Shown one piece after another: positions 16,513 to 25,543 of a DNA stretch of 64,000 nt. This DNA is from Butyricicoccus_A sp963588905 (GTDB taxonomy: Bacteria; Bacillota; Clostridia; Oscillospirales; Butyricicoccaceae). Where the stretch lies: contig CAVAJF010000007.1 of assembly GCA_963588905.1 (NCBI GenBank), positions 1 through 64,000 of the forward strand, in the 5' to 3' direction. Position numbers and translations under genes: made by a program. Within the stretch, counting starts at the first letter, position 1. The number at the start of each line of letters is the position of its first letter. The notes under the pieces were generated by a model. It saw nothing but the letters and a program-made list of their open reading frames with translations. It was not told the DNA's origin and did no database searches.

Positions 16513-18750
16513 ATGAAACATACGCACAAAAAGAAAACGCGCAGAGGTGCTGTGATCTGCGGTGCATATGGCAGGGGAAATGCCGGTGATGATGCTATTT
16601 TGCGTGCCATTTTGCAGGAGATGCGGCAGCTGGATGAGACCATGCCTGTGCGGGTCATTTCTAGAAATCCGGCTGAGACAAGTCAGCGATTTGGTGTGAC
16701 CGCCTGTCATACCTTCCATTTTAGAAAAATCTGGCAGGCTGTGGGAAAAGCGGAGCTGTTTGTCAGCGGCGGCGGAAGCCTCATCCAAAATGCGACGTCC
16801 AGCCGCTCTCTGTATTATTATTTGATGACGCTGCTCATGGCGAAGCTGCGCGGCTGCAAGGTCATGATGTACGGCAGCGGCATCGGACCGGTGTACGGCA
16901 GATTTCATCGCTGGGCAGCGGGAAAAATCATTGATCGCTGCGTGGATGTAGCGACATTGCGCGATGAAGATTCACGCAGAGAATTGGGCCATATGGGTGT
17001 AAAAACACCGAAAATGCTGTGTACCGCAGATCCGACCATCAGCATTCATAAGCTGCACACCGAACAAGGAGCCAAGCTGCTGGAATATTTGGGCATTCCT
17101 GCGGACGGCATGTATCTCGGCCTCGGCTTGCGGCAGTGGAAGGGCTTCGATGAAGCGGTGGAGAGCATGGCGGAGGCGCTGGAATATGCGTGGAAAACCT
17201 ACGGTCTAATTCCGGTATTTGTGCCGATTGAATATCCGAGTGATTGTCAAGCGGCAAGAAAAGTCATAGAGAAGCTCAATTGTCCGTACTATCTGATTTC
17301 AGAGCAGCTGGAAATCAGTGAGACCGTGTCCGTGCTGGCACATATGAAGGCGATGATCGGTATGCGGCTGCATTCCTTGATTTTTGCCGTCGAAAACGGT
17401 GTGCCGAGCGTTGGCGTTTCCTATGATATGAAGGTAGACGGCTTTTTAAAATCTATCGGATGTTCTGATGCCCTGCTGCACATCGAATCCGTGACAGCAC
17501 GGCAGCTGCAAAAACAGATCGACCGTTGTATGCAGGCGCAGGAGCGCAGCAAATGGCAGCAGGCGGCACAAAAGCTGATCGACGAAGAGGGTAAAAATCT
17601 CCATGAGGTGCGCGAGTTGCTGTATGGCGCGTGTACCCATCAATCCAATCAAGCAAGTGAGGGACAGAAGACAATGAGACAGCAGAAAAAACGAATCGCA
17701 ATTTTCCAAAGTGATCTGCATGTCGGCGGCATACAGAAATCATTGGTCAACTTAATGAGTCTGGAAGCAATGGATCGGTATGACGTAGATGTCTATCTGT
17801 TCGACCGGGATGTATTTTTTGATCTTTCGGACATTCGCCCGCACATTCAGATTCATTATCTCAAGGCGTTTCCGTATTATTTCCGTCTGGTTCCGTTTGG
17901 TGCGATTATGAAACTGATGCCGCGGTTTAAATTTGCCACGACAGAGCCGTATGATGTGGCCATTGATTTCAGCAACTATCAGCAGGACTGTGCATTCGGT
18001 GCGTTGACGGTTCCGGCAAAGAAACGCGTCATGTGGATTCACAACGATATGGAAATCAAGTACCGCGAAGAAAAGAAATACCGCATTTTGTGGACGTTCT
18101 TCCATTCCAAATTTCATCGGTTCTCAGAATTTGTCGCAGTATCTGACGGCATTATCCAGCCGTTTAAAAATAAGACGGGACTGAAGGATGCCAAGGTGAC
18201 GGCGATTCCGAACCTGATTGATACTCATGAGATTTTTGAAAAGTGCGATAAGCCGATTGACTTTGACGTCGATCCCAATAAATTTAACATTGCTTCTATG
18301 GGACATCTGTACCATCAGAAGGGCTATGACATCATGCTGGATCAGCTCAAGACCGTCTGCGAAACGCGAAAGGATCTCGCGGTATATATTTTCGGTGACG
18401 GCCCGGATCATCAGGCGCTTGTCGAGCAGGCAAAGCGCAACGGACTGGAAAACATCGTGCATTTCATGGGGTATCAGTCCAATCCGTATCCGTATTTGAA
18501 TAAAATGGATGCCTTTTATTTGGAGTCCCGCTATGAGGGACAGGGTATGGTTTTGTGGGAGGCAAAGGCACTCGGTCTGCCGCTCATTTTCCCGAAACGA
18601 CTGGAAAAGTATAATATTTCCCTCAAGGGGACCGAAAATATTCAGGACACCCTCCTGCACATACAGCGTGCGCCAAAGACCAAGGACGATCTGCATGAGT
18701 ACAATGATGAAATCTGTCGCCGCTTGATCCACTTGATTGAGTCGGATTGA
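16513..18750 (+). CDS. CsaB-type pyruvyltransferase fused to a GT4 glycosyltransferase
   Basis: 745-residue two-domain protein. Residues 1-380 resemble CsaB polysaccharide pyruvyltransferase (ICGAYGRGNAGDDAILRAIL, then FVSGGGSLIQN, and GMRLHSLIFA near 290). CsaB adds pyruvate ketals to cell-wall polymer, which anchors S-layer-type proteins. Residues 395-745 form a GT-B glycosyltransferase (FQSDLHVGGIQKSLVNLM; MGHLYHQKGYDIMLDQL; SRYEGQGMVLWEAKALGLP with the E-x7-E site). Between them, an ATG at 17674 (Met388) still has a weak RBS. The start at 16513 follows AAAGGAG. Likely a cell-wall polysaccharide enzyme pair. Confidence 0.88.
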   Translation: MKHTHKKKTRRGAVICGAYGRGNAGDDAILRAILQEMRQLDETMPVRVISRNPAETSQRFGVTACHTFHFRKIWQAVGKAELFVSGGGSLIQNATSSRSLYYYLMTLLMAKLRGCKVMMYGSGIGPVYGRFHRWAAGKIIDRCVDVATLRDEDSRRELGHMGVKTPKMLCTADPTISIHKLHTEQGAKLLEYLGIPADGMYLGLGLRQWKGFDEAVESMAEALEYAWKTYGLIPVFVPIEYPSDCQAARKVIEKLNCPYYLISEQLEISETVSVLAHMKAMIGMRLHSLIFAVENGVPSVGVSYDMKVDGFLKSIGCSDALLHIESVTARQLQKQIDRCMQAQERSKWQQAAQKLIDEEGKNLHEVRELLYGACTHQSNQASEGQKTMRQQKKRIAIFQSDLHVGGIQKSLVNLMSLEAMDRYDVDVYLFDRDVFFDLSDIRPHIQIHYLKAFPYYFRLVPFGAIMKLMPRFKFATTEPYDVAIDFSNYQQDCAFGALTVPAKKRVMWIHNDMEIKYREEKKYRILWTFFHSKFHRFSEFVAVSDGIIQPFKNKTGLKDAKVTAIPNLIDTHEIFEKCDKPIDFDVDPNKFNIASMGHLYHQKGYDIMLDQLKTVCETRKDLAVYIFGDGPDHQALVEQAKRNGLENIVHFMGYQSNPYPYLNKMDAFYLESRYEGQGMVLWEAKALGLPLIFPKRLEKYNISLKGTENIQDTLLHIQRAPKTKDDLHEYNDEICRRLIHLIESD

Positions 18751-18858
18751 TGACAGCTGTCAAGGCGGTACAGAGGGGAAACAGTATAAAAAAATGACGA
18801 ATTTCCTCGAAAAAGGTTGGTCATTCTAACAAGATTTTTACATAAATCAAACTTGCTA

Positions 18859-18887
18859 TTGAACTTGCGGGAACTCTGTAATACAAT
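18859..18887 (+). promoter_or_regulatory. Promoter upstream of the purE leader
   Basis: TTGAAC, 17-bp spacer, TACAAT; start point near 18894. No PurR box or guanine aptamer could be seen here. Confidence 0.6.
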
Positions 18888-18940
18888 AAAGGTGAGATAG
18901 CGATCCCCTTTTCCATCATGGGCAGAAAGGAGCCGGTGAC

Positions 18941-19054
18941 ATGTTTGCAGCAAGCCTGAATGACAGTGCAATTGCAAGAGGAGCATCCTGCGTGCAGCAG
19001 GGTTTTCGTCGCGGACTTTCTGCGTCTGTATGGCTGGGGACTACTGGAAAATAA
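18941..19054 (+). CDS. 37-codon ORF in the purE leader
   Basis: A short ORF with a strong RBS (AGAAAGGAG, 9 bases before the ATG). The peptide starts MFAASLNDSAIARGASC and has no clear membrane or signal part. It lies between a good promoter and a terminator, ahead of purE. It could be a small protein, a leader peptide that controls read-through, or chance within a regulatory RNA. It has no recognised family. Confidence 0.4.
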   Translation: MFAASLNDSAIARGASCVQQGFRRGLSASVWLGTTGK

Positions 19055-19066
19055 AGCAATGATTAC

Positions 19067-19109
19067 ACAGGACATCGTATAAGCAAAATACGGTGTCCTG
19101 TTGTTTTTG
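19067..19109 (+). terminator. Terminator or attenuator ahead of purE
   Basis: ACAGGACATCGTAT / ATACGGTGTCCTGT with a 7-nt loop, then TTGTTTTTGT. It lies 42 bases before the purE start, so the purine operon is expressed by read-through or from a promoter not seen. Confidence 0.8.
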
Positions 19110-19150
19110 TCAAATCTTAGTTTGGAACAGTATCATAAAGGAGCATTATC

Positions 19151-19645
19151 ATGAAAAAAGTATGCATTGTTATGGGTTCTGACAGCGATCTGAAGGTTAT
19201 GGAGGGCTGCATCAAGAAGCTGGATACCTTCGGTGTTCCGTATGATGTCCGCATCATCTCCGCACACCGCACGCCGGCAGCAGCTGAGGCTCTGTCCAAG
19301 AATGCAGCGGCAGATGGCTACGGTGTCATCATCGCGGCAGCAGGCAAGGCTGCGCATCTGGGCGGCGTTCTGGCAGCACAGACGACCCTGCCGGTTATCG
19401 GTGTTCCGATCAAGTCCTCGTTCATGGATGGTCTGGACAGCCTGCTCTCCATTGTTCAGATGCCGACCGGCATTCCGGTTGCAACCGTTGGCGTAAACGG
19501 CGCAGAAAATGCGGCAATCCTCGCTGTTCAGATGCTGGCTCTGAGCGAGCCGGAGCTGGCTTCCAAGCTGGATGCATTCAAGGCTGAAATGGCAGAAAAG
19601 GTAGAGGCGAAGGACGCAAAGATCCGCGCAGAATACGCAAAGTAA
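19151..19645 (+). CDS. purE: N5-carboxyaminoimidazole ribonucleotide mutase
   Basis: 164-residue enzyme converting AIR-derived N5-CAIR to CAIR in purine synthesis. It has MGSDSDLKVMEGC at the N-terminus, SAHRTPAAAEAL with the catalytic His, and the AGKAAHLGGVLAAQT loop. No purK gene, which would make N5-CAIR, follows in the operon; purK may lie elsewhere, or this PurE may carboxylate AIR directly. Good RBS AAAGGAG. First structural gene of the pur operon. Class I or II cannot be decided by eye. Confidence 0.95.
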   Translation: MKKVCIVMGSDSDLKVMEGCIKKLDTFGVPYDVRIISAHRTPAAAEALSKNAAADGYGVIIAAAGKAAHLGGVLAAQTTLPVIGVPIKSSFMDGLDSLLSIVQMPTGIPVATVGVNGAENAAILAVQMLALSEPELASKLDAFKAEMAEKVEAKDAKIRAEYAK

Positions 19646-19684
19646 ATCAAACGCGCCGATGGTTTGAGGCAGGGGGCAACGCTC

Positions 19685-20362
19685 ATGGAAAAACAAGATT
19701 TGCTGTACGAAGGAAAATCAAAAAAAGTATATGCGACCAATAATCCGGAGCTGTTGATCGTTGCGTATCAAGAGGAAAAAGGCGCGGTGAACAATCGTGT
19801 CTCCAACGAGATCATGCGGATGCTCGAACGCAAAGGCGTTCCGACGCATCTGGTGCGGCAGCTCTCCGACCGAGAGACTGCCGTCCGAAGGGTGCGCATG
19901 ATTCCGCTGGAGATCATCGTTCGCAATGTGGTTGCGGGAACCTTGTCCACGCTGATTGGGCAGCCAGAGGGCACTCGTCTCCGTTCTCCGGTGCTGGAAT
20001 ACCGCTATAAGGCGGCATCGCTGGGCAACCCGATGATTAACCGGTTCCATGTCTTTGCTTTGGAACTGTGTACGCCGGAAACACTGGAAGAAATTGACCG
20101 TTTGGCATTTCGCATCAATAAGATTCTGCGGCAGCAGCTGCTCGAAGCAGATATTCGACTAATTGACTGCAAGCTGGAATTTGGCTGTCTGCCGGATGGT
20201 TCGGTTGTGCTGGCGGATGAAATTTCTCCCGATACCAGCCGCTTGTGGGACGCAAAGACCGGCAGAAAACTGGGCAAAGACCGGTTTCGCCGGGATCTGA
20301 GCGATACCACGCAGGCATATCAGGAAATTTTGGATCGGTTGGGGCGCATCCATGGCAAATAA
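19685..20362 (+). CDS. purC: SAICAR synthetase with an internal deletion
   Basis: 225-residue phosphoribosylaminoimidazole-succinocarboxamide synthase, which couples CAIR to aspartate with ATP. The ATP loop LLYEGKSKKVYAT, IPLEIIVRNVVAGT, DCKLEFG and DEISPDTSRLWD are all present. However, the conserved hairpin with the D-x-T/S-A-F-N/D-G motif, normally at about residues 33-48, is missing: the chain goes from VAYQE straight to EKGAVNNRVS. The usual YKNDDLGDP also reads YKAASLGNP. The protein is about 12-15 residues short. The frame is intact and the start follows GGGGGC. Confidence 0.9.
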   Translation: MEKQDLLYEGKSKKVYATNNPELLIVAYQEEKGAVNNRVSNEIMRMLERKGVPTHLVRQLSDRETAVRRVRMIPLEIIVRNVVAGTLSTLIGQPEGTRLRSPVLEYRYKAASLGNPMINRFHVFALELCTPETLEEIDRLAFRINKILRQQLLEADIRLIDCKLEFGCLPDGSVVLADEISPDTSRLWDAKTGRKLGKDRFRRDLSDTTQAYQEILDRLGRIHGK

Positions 20363-20409
20363 ATTTTACAACAAAGTATCTATCACTTGGCTTTTGAATG
20401 AAGGTTTCT

Positions 20410-21885
20410 ATGAAGTATAAAATGAGAAAAGCAGCCTGTACTCCGTTTGACGGACAGGCAAAGCTGCATGAAGAATGCGGCGTGTTTGGCGTTTACGTCA
20501 ACAAAGAAGATATTGGACAGATCAGTCCGGCACATGACGCATATACCGCCCTGTTTGCTTTGCAGCACAGAGGTCAGGAAGCGTGCGGCATCGCGGTAAA
20601 CAACAACGGTGTCATCAAGTGTCATAAAGACATTGGTCTGGTTAATGAGGTGTTCAATCAGGAGATTCTGGACAACATGCCGGGCACCATTGCTGTCGGA
20701 CATGTCCGTTACTCCACTACGGGTCAGCCGGCGCGTGAGAACGCACAGCCGGTATGTATTACCCATTGTAAGGGCAATCTGGCTGTTACCCATAACGGTA
20801 ATCTCGTTAACGCAGGCAAGCTGCGCCGCGAGATCGAGCTGGATGGCGGCATTTTCCGTTCTTCCAGCGATACAGAAGTGCTGACCTATACCATCGTGCG
20901 TGAGCGTCTCAAGTGCGGCAGCATTGAGGATGCCGTGCTCAATGCAATGAGCAAAATTGAGGGCGCGTATTCCCTCGTCATCATGTCTCCGCGTAAGCTG
21001 ATTGCGGCACGTGACCCGCACGGTTTCCGTCCGCTATGTATTGGCAAGCTGATGCATTCCTATGTTTTTGCATCGGAATCCTGTGCGCTGGATGCACTGG
21101 GAGCAACCTTTGTCCGCGATGTAGAACCGGGCGAGCTGGTTGTCGTCGAAGATGGCGAGCTGCACTCGATGAAGTGTAATATTTCTTGCGATCATACGAC
21201 CTGTGTCTTTGAATATATCTATTTTGCCCGTCCGGATTCCGTCGTAGACGGCGCGTCGGTTGCGTTTGCCCGTCAGGAGGCAGGACGCTATCTGGCAGAG
21301 GAATATCCGGTAGAAGCAGATGTAGTCGTCGGTGTACCGGACAGCGGTATTCCGGCTGCGATTGGTTATTCCAAGGCATCAGGCATTCCATATGATGTCG
21401 GTCTGATTAAAAACAAATATATCGGCCGAACCTTTATTCAGCCTGGTCAGGACAAGCGCGAGCGTTCTGTTCGTATCAAGCTGAATGCACTCCGAAACAA
21501 TCTGGAGGGCAAGCGTGTTATCCTCGTCGATGACTCTATTGTCCGCGGCACGACCTGTGCGCGTCTGGTAAAGATCCTCAAGGACGCCGGTGCGAAGGAA
21601 GTGCACATGCGCATTTCGTCTCCTCCGTTCCTGCATCCGTGCTTCTTCGGCACAGACGTACCGGATCGAGAGTATCTGATTGCGTATGGCAGAACGGTAG
21701 AGGAAATCCGTGAGCTGATTGGCGTGGATTCTCTGGGTTATCTGTCTTTGGAGGCAACAAATAAAATTGCAGTCGGCGCAACATGCGGCTTCTGCAACGG
21801 ATGCTTCAGCGGAAAATATCCGATCGAAGTTCCGGACACCGTTGAAAAGAATATTTTTGAAAGTGGGATTGGTGAAAATGGTTAA
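20410..21885 (+). CDS. purF: Amidophosphoribosyltransferase
   Basis: 491-residue first enzyme of purine synthesis, making phosphoribosylamine from PRPP and glutamine. A short propeptide ends at HEE before Cys23 (ECGVFG), which should become the N-terminal nucleophile after cleavage. LFALQHRGQEACGI is the Ntn glutaminase signature and VILVDDSIVRGTT is the PRPP loop. The C-terminal CGFCNGCFSGKYP resembles the 4Fe-4S ligands of the Bacillus enzyme. The ATG at 20410 fits the GAAGG spacing better than that at 20398. It overlaps purM by 8 bases. Confidence 0.96.
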   Translation: MKYKMRKAACTPFDGQAKLHEECGVFGVYVNKEDIGQISPAHDAYTALFALQHRGQEACGIAVNNNGVIKCHKDIGLVNEVFNQEILDNMPGTIAVGHVRYSTTGQPARENAQPVCITHCKGNLAVTHNGNLVNAGKLRREIELDGGIFRSSSDTEVLTYTIVRERLKCGSIEDAVLNAMSKIEGAYSLVIMSPRKLIAARDPHGFRPLCIGKLMHSYVFASESCALDALGATFVRDVEPGELVVVEDGELHSMKCNISCDHTTCVFEYIYFARPDSVVDGASVAFARQEAGRYLAEEYPVEADVVVGVPDSGIPAAIGYSKASGIPYDVGLIKNKYIGRTFIQPGQDKRERSVRIKLNALRNNLEGKRVILVDDSIVRGTTCARLVKILKDAGAKEVHMRISSPPFLHPCFFGTDVPDREYLIAYGRTVEEIRELIGVDSLGYLSLEATNKIAVGATCGFCNGCFSGKYPIEVPDTVEKNIFESGIGENG

Positions 21886-22915
21886 TAGTCGTTCTGAAAG
21901 TTACAAGGCAGCAGGTGTAGATGTTACTGCAGGTTATGAAGCTGTCAAAAAGATGAAGCCGTTTGTCGAAAGCACTTATATTCCTGGCGTACTCGGTTCG
22001 ATCGGCGGCTTCGGCGGCATGTTTGAACCGCCGGTACAGGGAATGGAGCATCCGATTTTGGTTTCCGGCACCGACGGTGTTGGCACCAAGCTGAAGCTGG
22101 CATTCCTGATGGACAAGCATGACACGGTTGGCATTGACTGTGTCGCTATGTGTGTCAACGATATTGCGTGCTGTGGCGCACAGCCGCTGTTCTTCCTCGA
22201 CTACATTGCTGTCGGCAAGAACTATCCGGAGCGCATCGCTGAGCTGGTCAAGGGTATTGCAGACGGCTGCCGTCAGGCAGGCTGCGCACTGGTCGGCGGC
22301 GAAACCGCTGAGATGCCGGGCTTCTATCCGGTAGACGAGTACGACATGGCTGGTTTCTCTGTTGGTCTGGTAGACCGTGATAAGATGATTGACGGTTCCA
22401 AGCTGGCAGCTGGCGATGTCCTGATCGGTGTCGCTTCCTCCGGTGTACATTCCAACGGCTACTCTCTGGTGCGCAAGACACTGGGCATCAATGAGAAGTC
22501 GGTACAGCGTTACATCTCTGAGTTTGGCAAGACGCTGGGCGAAGAGCTGCTGACCCCGACGAAGATTTACGTCAAGACGATTCAGTCTCTGATCGCAGCA
22601 GTTGATGTCAAGGCAATGAGCCACATCACTGGCGGCGGTTTCTATGAAAACATTCCGCGTATGCTGCCGGACAACATTTGCGTTTCCATTGAAAAGGTTG
22701 CTCTGCCGACACCGGGCATCTTCAAGATGATTCAGGAAGTTGGTAAGATTCCGGAGCGCGATATGTACAATACCTTTAACATGGGCGCAGGTCTGGTTGT
22801 CGCTGTTCCGAAGGAGCAGGCTGACAAGGCACTGGAAGCAATCTCCGCAGCGGGCGAGACCGGCTATATCATCGGTGAGTGCAAGTCCGGCGAGAAGGAA
22901 GTTCAGTTATGGTAA
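21878..22915 (+). CDS. purM: AIR synthetase
   Basis: 345-residue phosphoribosylformylglycinamidine cyclo-ligase, forming AIR with ATP. The N-terminal DVTAGYEAVKKMKPFV, then GGFGGMFEP, and SGTDGVGTKLKLA are family marks, as is the metal/ATP-binding DCVAMCVNDIACCGA. The start at 21878 overlaps purF by 8 bases and the end overlaps purN by 7, so translation is coupled. Normal length. Confidence 0.96.
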   Translation: MVNSRSESYKAAGVDVTAGYEAVKKMKPFVESTYIPGVLGSIGGFGGMFEPPVQGMEHPILVSGTDGVGTKLKLAFLMDKHDTVGIDCVAMCVNDIACCGAQPLFFLDYIAVGKNYPERIAELVKGIADGCRQAGCALVGGETAEMPGFYPVDEYDMAGFSVGLVDRDKMIDGSKLAAGDVLIGVASSGVHSNGYSLVRKTLGINEKSVQRYISEFGKTLGEELLTPTKIYVKTIQSLIAAVDVKAMSHITGGGFYENIPRMLPDNICVSIEKVALPTPGIFKMIQEVGKIPERDMYNTFNMGAGLVVAVPKEQADKALEAISAAGETGYIIGECKSGEKEVQLW

Positions 22916-23538
22916 ATATCGCTGTTTTGGTATCCGGCGGCGGAACCAATTTACAGGCGATTCTCGATGCACAGGCACGGGGGGACATTCACAACGGCAG
23001 AGTTTCTGTCGTTGTATCCTCCAATGATACGGCATATGCGCTGGAACGCGCCAAAAAGGCAGATGTTCCCGGCGTTGTGCGCCGCAAGAAGGACTATGCC
23101 TCCGGAGCGGAATACTGCCGGGCACTTGCCGATTTTCTGCATGAACAGGACATTGGACTGATTGTTTTGGCTGGCTTTATGACCGTGCTGGATGAAGACT
23201 TCTGCAAAGAATTTGAGAACCGCATCATCAATGTACATCCGTCGTTGATTCCGTCGTTTTGCGGGGATGGCTTCTATGGTCTGCATGTCCATGAAGCAGC
23301 ACTCGCAAAGGGTGTCAAAGTGACCGGCGCCACCGTACACTTTGTCAATGCCATCACAGACGGCGGCCCCATTATCGCACAGAAGGCAGTAGAGATTGAG
23401 CCGAATGACACACCGGAAGTTTTGCAAAAGCGTGTTATGGCACAGGCAGAGCATATTTTGCTGCCGCGCGCAGTCTCTCTGTTTTGCGAAGGTAAGCTGT
23501 CTGTTTCGGATGACGGTATTGTTTCGATTTCTGAATAA
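22909..23538 (+). CDS. purN: GAR formyltransferase
   Basis: 209-residue enzyme that formylates glycinamide ribonucleotide using 10-formyl-THF. It has VLVSGGGTNLQAILDA at the N-terminus, INVHPSLIPSFCGDGFYG with the catalytic His, and the conserved GATVHFVNAITDGGPII. The ATG overlaps the end of purM by 7 bases. Normal length. Confidence 0.96.
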   Translation: MVNIAVLVSGGGTNLQAILDAQARGDIHNGRVSVVVSSNDTAYALERAKKADVPGVVRRKKDYASGAEYCRALADFLHEQDIGLIVLAGFMTVLDEDFCKEFENRIINVHPSLIPSFCGDGFYGLHVHEAALAKGVKVTGATVHFVNAITDGGPIIAQKAVEIEPNDTPEVLQKRVMAQAEHILLPRAVSLFCEGKLSVSDDGIVSISE

Positions 23539-23567
23539 AACGCAACGATATAAAGGAAGATTTTATC

Positions 23568-24272
23568 ATGGAAATTTTTGATCTTGGCGCACTGCTGCGC
23601 GAAAACAGCTATCCGGGCCGCGGCATTGTTTTGGGCCGCAGCGCAGATGACAAAAACGCAGTGATTGCATATTTCATCATGGGACGCAGCGAAAACAGCC
23701 GCAACCGCATTTTTGCGGAGACGGAAGACGGCATTCGCACAGAAGCCTTTGACCCGTCTAAGATGGTTGACCCGTCTCTGATTATTTATCATCCGGTTCG
23801 CGCATTCAATGGTGCAACCATTGTCACAAACGGCGATCAGACCGACACGGTTCGTGATGGTCTGGCAGCAGGCAAGAGCTATATCGAGGCACTGCGCACC
23901 CGCCAGTTTGAGCCGGACGGCCCGAACTACACCCCGCGCATTTCCGGCGTTGTTGAGCCGAATGGTGCGTATGAGCTGTCTATTCTCAAGAGCTTTGATG
24001 GCGATCCGGCGTGCAACAAGCGCTTTTTCTTTGAGTACGATGCACCGCGTGCAGGTTTGGGTCATTTTATCCATACTTACAAGAACGATGGCAATCCGCT
24101 GCCGTCCTTTGAGGGTGAACCGGAGACCGTTCGCATTGAAGGCGATTTACAGACCTTTGCCGATATGGTATGGGACAACCTGAACGAAGAAAACAAGGTT
24201 TCCCTGTACGTAAGCTTCATTGATCTGGAGACCGGCAAGGCTTCCAGTATCATCCGCAATAAGCACTGCTGA
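23568..24272 (+). CDS. Stand-alone IMP cyclohydrolase (PurO type)
   Basis: 234-residue protein of the archaeal-type IMP cyclohydrolase family (PurO fold), which closes FAICAR to IMP. The N-terminal ENSYPGRGIVLGRS and the following YFIMGRSENSRNR match that family and not the MGS-like cyclohydrolase half of bifunctional PurH. The next gene encodes a stand-alone AICAR formyltransferase, so the two together replace PurH. RBS AAGGAAG upstream. Confidence 0.85.
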   Translation: MEIFDLGALLRENSYPGRGIVLGRSADDKNAVIAYFIMGRSENSRNRIFAETEDGIRTEAFDPSKMVDPSLIIYHPVRAFNGATIVTNGDQTDTVRDGLAAGKSYIEALRTRQFEPDGPNYTPRISGVVEPNGAYELSILKSFDGDPACNKRFFFEYDAPRAGLGHFIHTYKNDGNPLPSFEGEPETVRIEGDLQTFADMVWDNLNEENKVSLYVSFIDLETGKASSIIRNKHC

Positions 24273-24284
24273 GAGGAGTTTCCC

Positions 24285-25466
24285 ATGACTGAGCTTGAAC
24301 TGAAATATGGCTGCAACCCGAACCAGAAGCCGTCCCGCATTTACATGGAAGAGGGCGAGCTGCCGATCAAGGTACTGAACGGCAGACCGGGTTATATTAA
24401 CTTTATGGACGCATTCAACAGCTGGCAGCTGGTACGTGAGCTGAAGGCTGCTACCGGTATGGCTTCCGCTGCTTCCTTTAAGCACGTCAGCCCAGCTGGT
24501 GCCGCTATCGGCAATCCGCTGTCTGATGTTGAAAAGCAGATTTATTTTACGGATACCCTGCCGGACGAAGAGCTGTCTCCGATTGCGTGCGCGTACATTC
24601 GTGCCCGTGGCGCAGATCGTCTGTGCTCTTACGGCGACTGGGTTGCTCTGTCTGATGAGTGTGATGCACAGACGGCAACATATCTGAAGTATGAAGTATC
24701 CGACGGCATTATTGCACCGTCTTACTCTGAAGAAGCACTGGAAATCCTCAAGACCAAGCGCAAGGGCGGCTATACGGTCATTCAGATCGACCCGACCTAT
24801 GAGCCGGCTCCGATTGAGCGCCGCAATATCTTTGGTATTACCTTTGAGCAGGGACATAACAATCTGAAGATTGATGAGAACATGCTCACCAATATCGTAA
24901 CCGAGAACAAGGAACTGCCGAAGCAGGCAAAGCTGGACATGATTGTCTCTCTGATTACTCTGAAGTACACCCAGTCCAACTCGGTTTGCTATGTCAAGAA
25001 TGGCCAGACCATTGGCGTCGGTGCAGGTCAGCAGAGCCGCATTCACTGCACGCGTCTGGCTGGCAACAAGGCAGACAACTGGATGCTGCGTCAGCATCCG
25101 AAGGTTCTGGGTCTCCAGTTCGTTGACGGCATTCGTCGTCCGGATCGCGACAATGCGATTGATGTATACATCTCGGATGAGTACGAGGATGTTCTGGCAG
25201 ATGGCGTATGGCAGACCAAGTTCAAGGTAAAGCCGGAGCCGCTGACCCGTGAGGAGAAGAAGGCATGGATTGCAACGCAGTCCGGCGTAACCGTTGGTTC
25301 GGATGCATTCTTCCCGTTTGGTGACAATGTAGAGCGTGCGAAGAAGTCTGGCGTCGCATACATCGCACAGCCGGGCGGCTCGATTCGTGATGACAATGTT
25401 ATCGACACCTGCAACAAGTACGGTATCGTGATGTCGTTCACCGGCATTCGTCTGTTCCATCACTAA
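24285..25466 (+). CDS. Stand-alone AICAR formyltransferase
   Basis: 393-residue protein matching only the formyltransferase half of PurH. The family's LELKYGCNPNQKP is at the very N-terminus, FKHVSPAGAAIG holds the conserved catalytic Lys-His, and GAGQQSRIHCTRLAG and FFPFGDNVERA follow. It formylates AICAR with 10-formyl-THF to FAICAR, the substrate for the upstream cyclohydrolase. The 12-base gap and an RBS (GAGAGGAG) indicate co-translation. Confidence 0.92.
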   Translation: MTELELKYGCNPNQKPSRIYMEEGELPIKVLNGRPGYINFMDAFNSWQLVRELKAATGMASAASFKHVSPAGAAIGNPLSDVEKQIYFTDTLPDEELSPIACAYIRARGADRLCSYGDWVALSDECDAQTATYLKYEVSDGIIAPSYSEEALEILKTKRKGGYTVIQIDPTYEPAPIERRNIFGITFEQGHNNLKIDENMLTNIVTENKELPKQAKLDMIVSLITLKYTQSNSVCYVKNGQTIGVGAGQQSRIHCTRLAGNKADNWMLRQHPKVLGLQFVDGIRRPDRDNAIDVYISDEYEDVLADGVWQTKFKVKPEPLTREEKKAWIATQSGVTVGSDAFFPFGDNVERAKKSGVAYIAQPGGSIRDDNVIDTCNKYGIVMSFTGIRLFHH

Positions 25467-25486
25467 GAAGCAAAAAATAATAAAAG

Positions 25487-25516
25487 TCAGGTGCGTCTTT
25501 GGCGTGCCTGACTTTT
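25487..25516. other. Hairpin between the AICAR formyltransferase gene and purD
   Basis: AAAGTCAGG / CCTGACTTT with a partly paired 12-nt loop, preceded by an A run and followed by only four T. It may be a weak terminator or an mRNA processing site. Confidence 0.45.
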
Positions 25517-25543
25517 GGCAGTTATAGAAGGAGGATTTCCAAT

